Shown: piece by piece, positions 25,512 through 33,822 of the stretch
Position numbering within the stretch: the stretch's first letter is position 1
Layout of the letters: each line of letters starts with the position of its first letter
Origin: Denitrificimonas halotolerans
GTDB lineage: Bacteria; Pseudomonadota; Gammaproteobacteria; Pseudomonadales; Pseudomonadaceae
Assembly (NCBI RefSeq): GCF_034259425.1
Contig: NZ_JAXIVU010000010.1
Location: forward strand, 22,144 to 86,143
Length of the DNA: 64,000 nt
Reading direction: 5' to 3'
Program-made: the position numbers and the translations under genes
Notes under the pieces: generated by a model
What the model was told of the DNA's origin: nothing
What the model saw: only the letters and a program-made list of their open reading frames with translations
The model's database searches: none

Positions 25512-27647
25512 ATGAATCAAGCTGCTGCAGCTGTCTCTCAGGTTACATCGCAAACAGATATTGCTTTACAGCCAGCATCAGAAGATATTTGGGATTCGAA
25601 ATATCGTCTGAAAACCAAGGATGGCAAGAGTATTGATGAAAATATTGACGCTACTTATCAACGCGTCGCTCGAGCATTAGCGGATATTGAAGTGCCCGAG
25701 AAGCGTGAGTATTGGTACGATCATTTTTTGTGGGCATTGTATCGAGGTGCGATTCCAGCAGGGCGTATTATTTCTAATGCTGGGGCTACAGCTTATAAAC
25801 CAGCTACCTCAACCATTAACTGCACCGTTTCTGGCACAGTTGGTGATTCTATGGACGATATCCTTAGTAAGTTGCATGAGGCAGGTTTAACTTTAAAAGC
25901 CGGTTGCGGTATTGGTTATGAGTTTTCTACGTTAAGGCCTAAGGGCGCTTATGTTTCAGGTGCTGGCGCATACACTTCAGGACCACTGTCCTTTATGGAT
26001 ATTTACGACAAAATGTGCTTTACCGTTTCCTCGGCTGGTGGTAGGCGTGGTGCGCAAATGGCTACTTTTGACGTGGGGCATCCGGATGTATTGGACTTCA
26101 TTCGTGCCAAGCGCGAAACGGGTCGTTTACGTCAGTTCAACTTGTCACTCTTAATTACCAGTGAGTTTATGCAGGCGGTTAAGAATGATAGTGATTGGGC
26201 GCTCGCATTTCCTTTGAGTCCTGCCGAGTTGGAAGTGGATAAGCTGAATTTGAATGATCCTAAACAAGTCATTTGGCGTGATTGGCCTGCGAGCAAGCAT
26301 TACATTAGACGTGAGGATGGCATGGTTGCTTGCCGTGTTTATAACACGGTTAAGGCGCGTCGTATCTGGGACTCCATCATGGCCTCTACTTACGATTTTG
26401 CAGAGCCAGGGTTTATTCTGATTGATCGTGTCAATGAGTTAAATAACAACTGGTTCTGTGAAGAAATTCGAGCTACGAATCCCTGTGGTGAACAGCCATT
26501 ACCACCCTATGGCGCATGCTTATTAGGTTCGGTGAATCTAACGCGCTTTGTGCGTCAGCCCTTTACCGATCAGGCGAGTTTTGATTGGGATGAGTATCGT
26601 AAAGTTGTTGGCATTTTTACACGTATGCTGGATAACGTGGTAGAAATTAATGGCTTGCCACTGCCAGAGCAGCGTGAAGAAATCATGCGTAAGCGTCGTC
26701 ATGGCATGGGTTTCTTAGGCTTGGGCTCAACATTATGTATGTTGCGTATGAAGTATGGTGATCAAGCTTCACTAGAGTTTACTGAGCGAGTGGCCAAAGA
26801 AATGGCATTAGAAGGTTGGCGTACTGGAGTAGAACTAGGTGAGGAAAAAGGTGTGGCGCCAATCATGGATGAAGTATTTACAGTTACTGGGGCCATGTTA
26901 GCTAAGCGTCCAGAAATGTTGAGTGATGGCTATAAAGTTGGGCAGAAAGTTAAAGGCAAAGTGCTGTGGGGTAAGTACAGTCGTTATATGCAGCAGTTGG
27001 CTGAAGCTGAGCCTGAGTTAGCTAAAGCCTTGATTGAGAAAGGCGCGCGCTTTACCCATCATAGTTCTATTGCACCGACAGGAACCATTTCTTTGTCACT
27101 GGCCAATAACGCCTCCAATGGTATTGAGCCAAGTTTTGCACACCATTATTCACGTAACATTATTCGTGAGGGCAGAAAGTCGAAAGAGCAAGTGGATGTA
27201 TTCAGCTATGAGTTGTTAGCTTATCGCACTTTAATTGATCCTGATGCCTTAACCAATAATTTACCTGAGTACTTTATCAGTGCTGATGATGTGACGCCGA
27301 TTCAACATGTGGATGTGCAAGCAGCAGCGCAGAAGTGGATTGACTCATCCATTTCTAAAACGGCTAACGTACCAACAGATTATCCATATCAAGACTTTAA
27401 AGATATTTACTTATATGCCTGTCAGCAAGGTTTGAAAGGCTGTACTACTTTCCGCTTTAACCCTGAAGCCTTCCAAGGCGTATTAGTGACGGAAGAAAAC
27501 TTGGCTAATACCACCTATAGATTCAAGCTAGCTGATGGCTCCGAGGTTGAAGCTAAAGGTAATGAGCAAATTGAATATGATGGTGAGTTGCACAGTGCTG
27601 CCAATCTTTATGAAGCCTTAAAAGAAGGCTATTACGGAAAACTTTAA
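25512..27647 (+). CDS. nrdJa: Adenosylcobalamin-dependent ribonucleotide reductase, large part (NrdJa)
   Basis: Class II ribonucleoside-diphosphate reductase, which makes deoxyribonucleotides with or without oxygen using coenzyme B12. The 711-residue protein has the ten-stranded barrel signatures: STINCTVSGTVGDSMDDIL, the active-site finger NPCGEQPLPPYGACLLGSVNL-type loop around residue 325, and APTGTISL. As in Pseudomonas the enzyme is split, with NrdJb as the next gene 15 bp downstream. No ATP-cone is obvious at the N-terminus. Regulated probably by NrdR through the upstream boxes. The start ATG is preceded by AGGAG. Confidence 0.95.
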   Translation: MNQAAAAVSQVTSQTDIALQPASEDIWDSKYRLKTKDGKSIDENIDATYQRVARALADIEVPEKREYWYDHFLWALYRGAIPAGRIISNAGATAYKPATSTINCTVSGTVGDSMDDILSKLHEAGLTLKAGCGIGYEFSTLRPKGAYVSGAGAYTSGPLSFMDIYDKMCFTVSSAGGRRGAQMATFDVGHPDVLDFIRAKRETGRLRQFNLSLLITSEFMQAVKNDSDWALAFPLSPAELEVDKLNLNDPKQVIWRDWPASKHYIRREDGMVACRVYNTVKARRIWDSIMASTYDFAEPGFILIDRVNELNNNWFCEEIRATNPCGEQPLPPYGACLLGSVNLTRFVRQPFTDQASFDWDEYRKVVGIFTRMLDNVVEINGLPLPEQREEIMRKRRHGMGFLGLGSTLCMLRMKYGDQASLEFTERVAKEMALEGWRTGVELGEEKGVAPIMDEVFTVTGAMLAKRPEMLSDGYKVGQKVKGKVLWGKYSRYMQQLAEAEPELAKALIEKGARFTHHSSIAPTGTISLSLANNASNGIEPSFAHHYSRNIIREGRKSKEQVDVFSYELLAYRTLIDPDALTNNLPEYFISADDVTPIQHVDVQAAAQKWIDSSISKTANVPTDYPYQDFKDIYLYACQQGLKGCTTFRFNPEAFQGVLVTEENLANTTYRFKLADGSEVEAKGNEQIEYDGELHSAANLYEALKEGYYGKL

Positions 27648-27662
27648 GCTGAGGAAGACAAC

Positions 27663-28367
27663 ATGAGCATTAAAAAAATCAGCGAAAAAATCGTTGGCTA
27701 TGAAGTGGTTTCTGCTGATGATAAAAAAACCACAGAGTCTACGGTAGCGCCGGCCCCAGCTTTTGTTGAAATGCATGAAAAGGTAAAACGTCCAGAGTCT
27801 TTGGTGGGCTCAACTTATAAGATTAAAACGCCAAACTCTGAACATGCGTTTTACATTACGATTAATGATATTGTCTTGAATCCGCATACTGAGCATGAGC
27901 AGCGTCGTCCATTTGAGATTTTTATTAACTCAAAAAATATGGAGCACTATCAGTGGATTGCAGCTTTAACTTTGATTGTTTCTGCGGTGTTTCGTAAAGG
28001 GGGCGATTGTACTTTCCTGGTTGAGGAGCTGAAAAGCGTTTTTGATCCAAAAGGCGGGTATTTTAAGCAAGGTGGTTTGTGGATGCCATCGTTGGTGGCT
28101 GAAATTGGTGATGTGTTGGAACGTCACTTGAAGTTCATTGGTTTGATGGATGACGGTCTGGATGAACATCAAAAACAATTTGTGGCGCAAAAGCGTGCTG
28201 AGTTTGAGCAGCTTAATGGGACTAAGCAAGCCGCGGCTAACAGTGAGCATAATGCTAATGAGTACCCAGCTGGAGCTCTGTTGTGTAATAAGTGCCATAC
28301 CCAAGCTGCGGTACAAATGGATGGATGCTTAACCTGCTTAGCCTGTGGTGATAGTAAGTGCGGTTAG
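27663..28367 (+). CDS. nrdJb: Ribonucleotide reductase class II, C-terminal part (NrdJb)
   Basis: Second half of the split B12-dependent ribonucleotide reductase (234 residues). It contains a TSCPD-type domain (TINDIVLNPHTEHEQRRPFEIF, written here in part) and ends with a cysteine-rich tail, CNKC … CLTCLACGDSKC, which binds zinc and delivers reducing equivalents to the active site. Needed with NrdJa for activity in P. aeruginosa. A solo left end of a TnpB element follows 8 bp after the stop codon. Confidence 0.94.
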   Translation: MSIKKISEKIVGYEVVSADDKKTTESTVAPAPAFVEMHEKVKRPESLVGSTYKIKTPNSEHAFYITINDIVLNPHTEHEQRRPFEIFINSKNMEHYQWIAALTLIVSAVFRKGGDCTFLVEELKSVFDPKGGYFKQGGLWMPSLVAEIGDVLERHLKFIGLMDDGLDEHQKQFVAQKRAEFEQLNGTKQAAANSEHNANEYPAGALLCNKCHTQAAVQMDGCLTCLACGDSKCG

Positions 28368-28374
28368 GTATTAC

Positions 28375-28450
28375 TAAAATTGCGGAAAGTCTCGTGCGTT
28401 TAGTACAGGGGTAGATGGCGAGGGCTGCCTAAGCGGCCCTTTAATAAGCG
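28375..28450 (+). mobile_element. Solo left-end relic of the lineage-B TnpB element
   Basis: Diverged copy of the left end seen at 17534 and 35917: TCTCGTGCGTTTAGTAC then AGATGGCGAGGGCTGC and the AAGCGGCCCTTTAA hairpin arm. It follows TTAC (28371–28374) instead of TTAT. No tnpB follows; 46 bp later the methyltransferase gene starts. It is either a decayed insertion or a small non-autonomous derivative. Confidence 0.65.
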
Positions 28451-28496
28451 ACCTGAGCATCTTTATGGCGGGCCCTGAAAGTGAAGGAAGTGTTGC

Positions 28497-29675
28497 GTGT
28501 TGCAAATCGAGAAACAGTATGTGCACTGGCAAGACAATAAAACGCCTCGTAAGACTTTATGGTTGTCTGAGAGCAACCAGTCAGTACCCACACGTATAGT
28601 TGTGGTTGATGATCAAACCAAAGCTGATGATGCCTATCGTTTAGCTTGCGAGGGTACATCTTTATTATGGCGGGGGGACTTTCATAATGCTCGTCAATTA
28701 TTGCAGGCTATGAGCCGTCGTATTGAGCGTACGGAACAGCGTAAAGCTAATAAAAAATCCAAGTCAGCTCAGAATGTGACCGACAAAAATGTTGTTTCTA
28801 ATCAATTTCATCAGCAGCGTCTCGCTCAAGCTCAGCGTGCGCGTATTTTAAGTCGGGTATTGTTAGAGCTTGCTCCAGGCTACGTCAGTGATTTACGACG
28901 CGCCCCTGATTTTAAAACTGCTTGTACCGAGGCTTTTGGTGAGCTAACTGAGCCTTGTTTGATTGCTTTGCGTGATGTGCAGGGTGCGTTAGGTGCTGCA
29001 CAGTGGCGTGAAAAAGGAGTGCCTATTGAAGGTATAGATCTATCAATTTATCCACATTACGCTGTGTTTGCACCGACTCGTCATGAGTATGTGCGATTGA
29101 TGTTGGATGCACCGCTGCCTGATAATCAAGATTTAGCTTTCGATATTGGTACTGGGACTGGTTTACTGGCTATTGTTTTGGCTCTTCGGGGTGTTAAGCA
29201 AGTGGTTGCAACTGATCTTAATCCACGTGCTTTATCTTGCGCACAAGACAACTTACAACGTTTAGGTTTAACCAGTGTTAAAGTACAAAAAGCTGACTTG
29301 TTTCCTGTAGGACAGTCAGAAGCACACTTAATTGTGTGTAACCCGCCTTGGTTGCCAGCCAAGCCTAGTTCTGCCTTAGAGTACGCGGTATATGATCCTA
29401 AAAGTTCTATGTTGCGAGGCTTTTTGCAGAGGGTTAAGCAACATTTAGCACCACAGGGAGAGGTTTGGTTGATCCTTTCGGATTTGGCAGAGCATTTACA
29501 GTTGCGTACCCGTGAGGAGCTGTTGAACTGGTTTATTCAGGCAGGCTTAGAGGTGAAGTATCGACTGGATACTGAGCCAAGGCATGGTCGCAGTAAAGAC
29601 GAAGCAGACCCGCTATTTACTGCGCGCAGTGCAGAAACCACTTCATTGTGGTGTTTGGTTGCGAGTGCTGATTAG
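28497..29675 (+). CDS. Class I SAM-dependent methyltransferase of unknown substrate
   Basis: Protein of 392 residues. The N-terminal ~170 residues contain a basic, lysine-rich stretch (RIERTEQRKANKKSKSAQ) and no domain I recognise. The C-terminal Rossmann methyltransferase has motif I FDIGTGTGLLAIVLALRG (SAM binding), an acidic motif II VATDLNP and motif IV NPPWLP. An NPPW-type motif IV is found in methyltransferases acting on glutamine side chains, adenine or guanine in RNA or DNA, so a protein or RNA N-methyltransferase is plausible. GTG start at 28497 has GAAGGAAG upstream. Homologues occur as stand-alone genes in Pseudomonas. Confidence 0.82.
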   Translation: MLQIEKQYVHWQDNKTPRKTLWLSESNQSVPTRIVVVDDQTKADDAYRLACEGTSLLWRGDFHNARQLLQAMSRRIERTEQRKANKKSKSAQNVTDKNVVSNQFHQQRLAQAQRARILSRVLLELAPGYVSDLRRAPDFKTACTEAFGELTEPCLIALRDVQGALGAAQWREKGVPIEGIDLSIYPHYAVFAPTRHEYVRLMLDAPLPDNQDLAFDIGTGTGLLAIVLALRGVKQVVATDLNPRALSCAQDNLQRLGLTSVKVQKADLFPVGQSEAHLIVCNPPWLPAKPSSALEYAVYDPKSSMLRGFLQRVKQHLAPQGEVWLILSDLAEHLQLRTREELLNWFIQAGLEVKYRLDTEPRHGRSKDEADPLFTARSAETTSLWCLVASAD

Positions 29676-30364
29676 AATGGCGGGTACACTGAACGACTAC
29701 ACAGCCTTTGGTTTTTAGTAAAAATACGTATACCCACGCTCACCCCAAGTGGGATAGAAGTGGAGTTGTGACACAGTTCTAGTCTGGAGTTTCTGAGCTA
29801 GCATAAGAGCAAGTTATTCAATATCACTGCGTCGACGTCAAGATTACATATTGTTGTATTGTTATCCACAGAAGTTGTGGATAACTTTGTGGGTAAGATG
29901 GTTGTAAATGGCTGCGAGGCTGATGGTGTGGGGCTGTAGCTTAAATTGATGAAAAATCAAACGTTATGAAAAATCCTTTATAATCAATATGTTAAGTATT
30001 TTTTTAGAGTTTTATTGTGAGCTGTTATAAAAATAATAAATTTAAAAGTCAAGTATAAAAATGTGGACAAGTTTCGTGTTTTTTTAAGAAAAAAGGTTGA
30101 CATGAGACTTTTAAAAGCCTTAGAGAGTGCTCCTGCGAGAAGAGAAATGGTGGTAATTCCTTCGAAAAATAGCAGTCCTTCAAGCAATGACATAAATTAG
30201 AAGTTAGATGTCCGCAGCATACAGTTTAGTGAGCAAAAAATATAAAATGGACCTTAGTCCCTCCTCGATTTGCACCCTTAAGAACAAACAAAACTGAGTG
30301 TTTATTGTCAATAATCTTTGAGGCTCAGGTAAGATAGTAACCATTATTATTTAAGGAGTTTGCA
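29676..30364. other. AT-rich intergenic region between methyltransferase and sohB
   Basis: About 690 bp without a convincing gene. It holds the DnaA-box cluster listed separately and, right after it, a strongly AT-rich tract (about 29940–30110). The weak minus-strand frame inside it lacks a ribosome-binding site and normal composition. The sohB ribosome-binding site AAGGAG closes the region. Confidence 0.6.
29862..30070. promoter_or_regulatory. Cluster of DnaA-type boxes beside an AT-rich tract
   Basis: TTATCCACA (29862–29870) and its inverse TGTGGATAA (29876–29884) match the DnaA consensus exactly and face each other across 5 bp. A one-mismatch box TGTGGGTAA follows at 29888–29896 and TGTGGACAA lies at 30062–30070, beyond an AT-rich stretch. 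Layout is origin-like or a DnaA-titration site; no dnaA, dnaN or rpmH is in the window. The inverted pair could also simply form a hairpin. Confidence 0.55.
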
Positions 30365-31384
30365 GTGGATTTTTTACTTGAATATGCCGGTTTTTTAGCA
30401 CGTGCAGTGACAGTGTTGGTGGTTATTATTATTGTGTTGGGTGTCGCTACTAGTTTGCGTTCCCGCGGCAATACTAAAAGTGGCGAACTAACAGTGAACA
30501 GCCTTAATGATTTTTACAGTGATCTTAAAGAAAATATTGAGTACAGCGTATTAGATAAGGCGCAACTTAAAGCCTTGAAAAAAGCGAATAAAGAAAAAGA
30601 GAAAAAAGAAAAGAAAGTCCCTGTTGATAAAAAGCGTATTTATGTCTTAGATTTTGATGGTGATATTCGTGCTTCAGCAGTAGAAAATTTGCGTCATGAA
30701 ATTACCGCTTTGTTAAGTGTGGCTAAGCCAAGTGATGAGGTGGTTTTACGTTTAGAAAGTGGTGGTGGCATGGTGCATAGTTATGGTTTGGCAGCATCAC
30801 AATTGGCGCGTATTCGTGATGCGGGTATCCCTTTAACCGTTTGTGTGGACATGGTTGCTGCAAGTGGTGGTTACATGATGGCTTGTATTGGTAACAAAAT
30901 TCTGAGTGCTCCCTTTGCTGCGCTAGGTTCTATCGGTGTTGTGGCGCAGATACCTAACATCCATCGGCTATTAAAGAAAAATGATATTGATGTGGAGGTG
31001 CTCACCGCAGGTGATTACAAGCGCACTTTAACCGTGATGGGAGAGAATACAGAGCCTGCACGACAGAAGTTTTTGCAAGAGCTGCAAACTACCCATGACT
31101 TATTTAAAGCGTTTGTTGCACGCTTTCGTCCGCAATTGGATATTGATACAGTCGCCACAGGTGAGGTGTGGTTGGGTACTGACGCTCAGCGCTTGGCTTT
31201 GGTAGATGTGTTGCAGACCAGTGATGAGTATTTATCTAAATATGCAGAGGAAGCAGATATTTATTCGTTAAAGTATGTTCAGAAAAAATCGTTGCAAGAA
31301 CGTGTAGGGTTAACCGCTGGTGCTGCATTGGAGCATATTGCTGATAAAGGTTGGGAGCGTTTACAGAAGCGTTTTTGGAGTTAG
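30365..31384 (+). CDS. sohB: SohB-type inner-membrane serine peptidase (S49 family)
   Basis: Membrane-anchored signal-peptide-peptidase-like protease of 339 residues. An N-terminal helix (about 8–29) is followed by a highly charged lysine/glutamate linker (66–90) and the S49 domain with the catalytic serine in MVAASGGYMMA (S167), oxyanion-region LGSIGVVAQ and the general-base lysine in AGDYKRTL (about 218). Length and layout match SohB rather than the longer SppA. GTG start preceded by AAGGAG. Substrates are unknown; a role in clearing cleaved signal peptides or membrane fragments is assumed from the family. Confidence 0.93.
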   Translation: MDFLLEYAGFLARAVTVLVVIIIVLGVATSLRSRGNTKSGELTVNSLNDFYSDLKENIEYSVLDKAQLKALKKANKEKEKKEKKVPVDKKRIYVLDFDGDIRASAVENLRHEITALLSVAKPSDEVVLRLESGGGMVHSYGLAASQLARIRDAGIPLTVCVDMVAASGGYMMACIGNKILSAPFAALGSIGVVAQIPNIHRLLKKNDIDVEVLTAGDYKRTLTVMGENTEPARQKFLQELQTTHDLFKAFVARFRPQLDIDTVATGEVWLGTDAQRLALVDVLQTSDEYLSKYAEEADIYSLKYVQKKSLQERVGLTAGAALEHIADKGWERLQKRFWS

Positions 31385-31417
31385 AAGGGTGCCTGCACGA
31401 ACATTAGTGTGATAAAG

Positions 31418-31455
31418 AAACGGCCATTGCAGTTTAAAATGCAGTGGCCGTTTTG
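31418..31455. terminator. Bidirectional terminator between sohB and fabB
   Basis: AAACGGCCATTGCA (31418–31431) pairs with TGCAGTGGCCGTTT (31440–31453, one G·U pair). A- and T-tracts on both sides suit convergent genes. Confidence 0.92.
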
Positions 31456-31470
31456 TGTTGCTCAACTCAA

Positions 31471-32688
31471 TTATTTGCTATAGCGCTTTAAAATTAAGGT
31501 GGCGTTAGTACCACCAAAGCCAAAGCTATTGCTCATTACAGTGTTGAGTTTAACGTTTTCTTGGGTTTTCTGAACGATAGGCATATCTTTTACGGCCTCA
31601 TCCAACTCATCAATGTTGATAGAGCCTGCGATAAAGTCACCTTCCATCATTAGTAATGAGTAAATGGTTTCTTGTACCCCTGCAGCCCCTAAAGAGTGAC
31701 CTGACAAACTCTTGGTTGAGCTAATTGGTGGTGCTTTATCACCAAAGACTTCGCGTACTGCGTTAATTTCCGCGATATCTCCGACGGGTGTTGAAGTACC
31801 ATGGGTGTTAAGGTAGTCGATAGGGCTGTCAACAGTTGCCAGTGCTTGTTGCATACAACGTACCGCACCTTCACCGCTTGGGGCTACCATGTCGTGACCG
31901 TCAGAGGTCGCGCCATAGCCAACAACTTCAGCGTAAATTTTAGCGCCACGCTTTAAGGCATGTTCAAGCTCTTCAACCACAACCATGCCGCCACCGCCAG
32001 CAATGACAAAGCCGTCACGCTTGCTGTCGTAGGCGCGTGATGCTTTTTCTGGGGTATCGTTGTATTGTGTCGATAGGGCACCCATGGCATCAAACAAGCA
32101 GCTCTGACTCCAATGCTCTTCTTCGCCACCGCCAGCAAAAACAATATCTTGTTTGCCCAGTTGGATTTGCTCGAGTGCTTGTCCGATACAATGAGCACTG
32201 GTTGCGCATGCAGAAGATATAGAGTAATTCACACCTTTAATTTTGAAAGGTGTTGCTAAACAGGCCGATACAGTACTACCCATGGTACGGGTGACGCGGT
32301 AAGGGCCAATACGTTTAACGCCTTTTTCGCGTAAGGTATCAATAGCTTCCATTTGGTTTAAAGTGGATGCACCGCCAGAACCTGCGATGAGACCTGTACG
32401 TGGGTTGGATACATCTTCAGGGCTTAAGCCGCTGTCTTCAATCGCTTGTTGCATTGATAAATAGGAGAATGCAGCAGCTTGCCCCATGAAGCGTAAAACT
32501 TTGCGATCAATGGCTTCTTCTAAGTTTATATCGACCGTCCCTGAAACATGGCTACGCAAACCCATTTCAGCATAAGACGGGTTAAAACGAATACCAGTAC
32601 GGCCTGCACGTAAGTTGGCAGCTACGGTATCTTTGTCATTACCTAGGCAAGAAACAATGCCTATTCCGGTGATTACAGCACGACGCAT
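31471..32688 (-). CDS. fabB: Beta-ketoacyl-ACP synthase I
   Basis: Condensing enzyme of fatty-acid elongation, essential for unsaturated fatty acid synthesis. The 405-residue protein has the Cys-His-His triad: SSACATSAHC (Cys161 from this start), NTHGTSTPVGD and SLSGHSLGAAG, and the C-terminal SFGFGGTNATLIL. I start at MRRAVITG (32688), which matches Pseudomonas FabB and is well spaced from AAGGA; an ATG three codons earlier is too close to that site. It is 12 bp downstream of fabA, forming the usual fabAB operon. Confidence 0.97.
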   Translation of the reverse strand: MRRAVITGIGIVSCLGNDKDTVAANLRAGRTGIRFNPSYAEMGLRSHVSGTVDINLEEAIDRKVLRFMGQAAAFSYLSMQQAIEDSGLSPEDVSNPRTGLIAGSGGASTLNQMEAIDTLREKGVKRIGPYRVTRTMGSTVSACLATPFKIKGVNYSISSACATSAHCIGQALEQIQLGKQDIVFAGGGEEEHWSQSCLFDAMGALSTQYNDTPEKASRAYDSKRDGFVIAGGGGMVVVEELEHALKRGAKIYAEVVGYGATSDGHDMVAPSGEGAVRCMQQALATVDSPIDYLNTHGTSTPVGDIAEINAVREVFGDKAPPISSTKSLSGHSLGAAGVQETIYSLLMMEGDFIAGSINIDELDEAVKDMPIVQKTQENVKLNTVMSNSFGFGGTNATLILKRYSK

Positions 32689-32700
32689 ACTGGTCATCCT

Positions 32701-33216
32701 TTAGAAAGAGTCAGTGGAAGTGAATAAGCCGACACGTAAGCCTTCGGCACTATAAATTTCGCGACCATCAACGGTAACTGTACCGTCTGCAATCGCGAGA
32801 ATTAGAGAGCGATTAATGGTGCGCTTAATATCAATTTGGTAAGTCACTTTTTTAGCCGTAGGTAGAACTTGGCCAAAAAATTTAACGTCACCTGAACCTA
32901 GAGCGCGTCCACGGCCAGGGTTGCCTTGCCATCCTAAGAAGAAACCTACCAGCTGCCACATCGCATCAAGACCTAAGCAGCCTGGCATAACAGGGTCACC
33001 TTCAAAATGGCAAGCAAAAAACCAAAGATTGGGATGAATATCTAGCTCAGCAGTGATTTGTCCTTTACCGTATTTACCGCCTGTATCATCGATGTGCACA
33101 ATGCGGTCGATCATCAGCATATTTGGTGCGGGCAATTGCGCGTTACCTGGACCGAAGAGCTCTCCTCGGCTGCATTTGAGCAGTTCTTCGTAGGTGAAGG
33201 CGTTTTGTTTGGTCAT
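32701..33216 (-). CDS. fabA: 3-hydroxydecanoyl-ACP dehydratase/isomerase
   Basis: Introduces the double bond at the ten-carbon stage, committing the chain to unsaturated fatty acids in the anaerobic-type pathway. The 171-residue protein has catalytic H70 in WFFACHFEGDPVMPGCLG and D84 in LGLDAMWQ, and the usual N-terminal FTYEELLKCSRGELFG. First gene of fabAB, with GAGGAGCC before the ATG. Expression is probably from the 600-bp gap upstream, shared with gpsA on the other strand. Confidence 0.98.
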   Translation of the reverse strand: MTKQNAFTYEELLKCSRGELFGPGNAQLPAPNMLMIDRIVHIDDTGGKYGKGQITAELDIHPNLWFFACHFEGDPVMPGCLGLDAMWQLVGFFLGWQGNPGRGRALGSGDVKFFGQVLPTAKKVTYQIDIKRTINRSLILAIADGTVTVDGREIYSAEGLRVGLFTSTDSF

Positions 33217-33822
33217 GCGGGCTCCTCAACGTGCCTAATCGTATACAGCATGGGCGATGGATATCCATCTAACTAAAAATGATTACTTTAAAGCATATCA
33301 GCGTGTTTTTAACACATTTAATAACGCTTAACAAAAAAACTCTATTCAACTTAAGCCGCTTGTAAGGCTATTACTCTTGTTTGAACAGTAGATAATAAGC
33401 TTTATCTTAAGCTTAATTGAAGGGTTAGACCACATTGCCGACTCGTAAGTCACATTGGAAATGAGTAAATGATACTTTTATAAGAACTTCAGTGGCCGCT
33501 TATGACTATCCTAACCGTTTCGGTGCGATGGCGCTGAGATATCATGATGTTGTTTTTGTATGAGTTTTTCATGGTATGACAGTGGTATGTTCGTTGAATC
33601 AGCTAAGGTGCTTGTATGCATTTGAGCGGGTTTTCATAAGAAGTGTGGTTTTGGAAATCATTTGTTTGTGCCTGCTATGAGCTGGAGGCCGGTTAAGAGT
33701 ATTTGTATCTGTGATAGAAATGAAAAATTAACAGCTGAGCTGGTAAGGTTAAATACTGGTTATGCGTGGGCAGCACCGTATAATGGTGTAATCGCCAAAA
33801 TAGAGGCACAAGAGAACACGAG
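33217..33822. other. Divergent intergenic region between fabA and gpsA
   Basis: About 600 AT-rich bases. No gene is convincing. A TATAAT hexamer sits at 33779–33784, ~40 bp before gpsA, with a poor −35. A run of readable codons at about 33690–33820 (ELVRLNTGYAWAAPYN, IAKIEAQEN) hints at an old nuclease-like coding fragment but is too short to claim. I do not see a clear fatty-acid regulator operator. Confidence 0.45.

Noticed and set aside
29984..30193. Minus-strand open frame of 69 codons upstream of sohB.
   Set aside because: No ribosome-binding site, lies in a strongly AT-rich tract with phenylalanine/leucine-biased composition; more likely non-coding.
33690..33822. Possible staphylococcal-nuclease-like fragment before gpsA (ELVRLNTGYAWAAPYN, KIEAQEN).
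   Set aside because: Too short, lacks catalytic arginines and has no plausible start; similarity may be chance.
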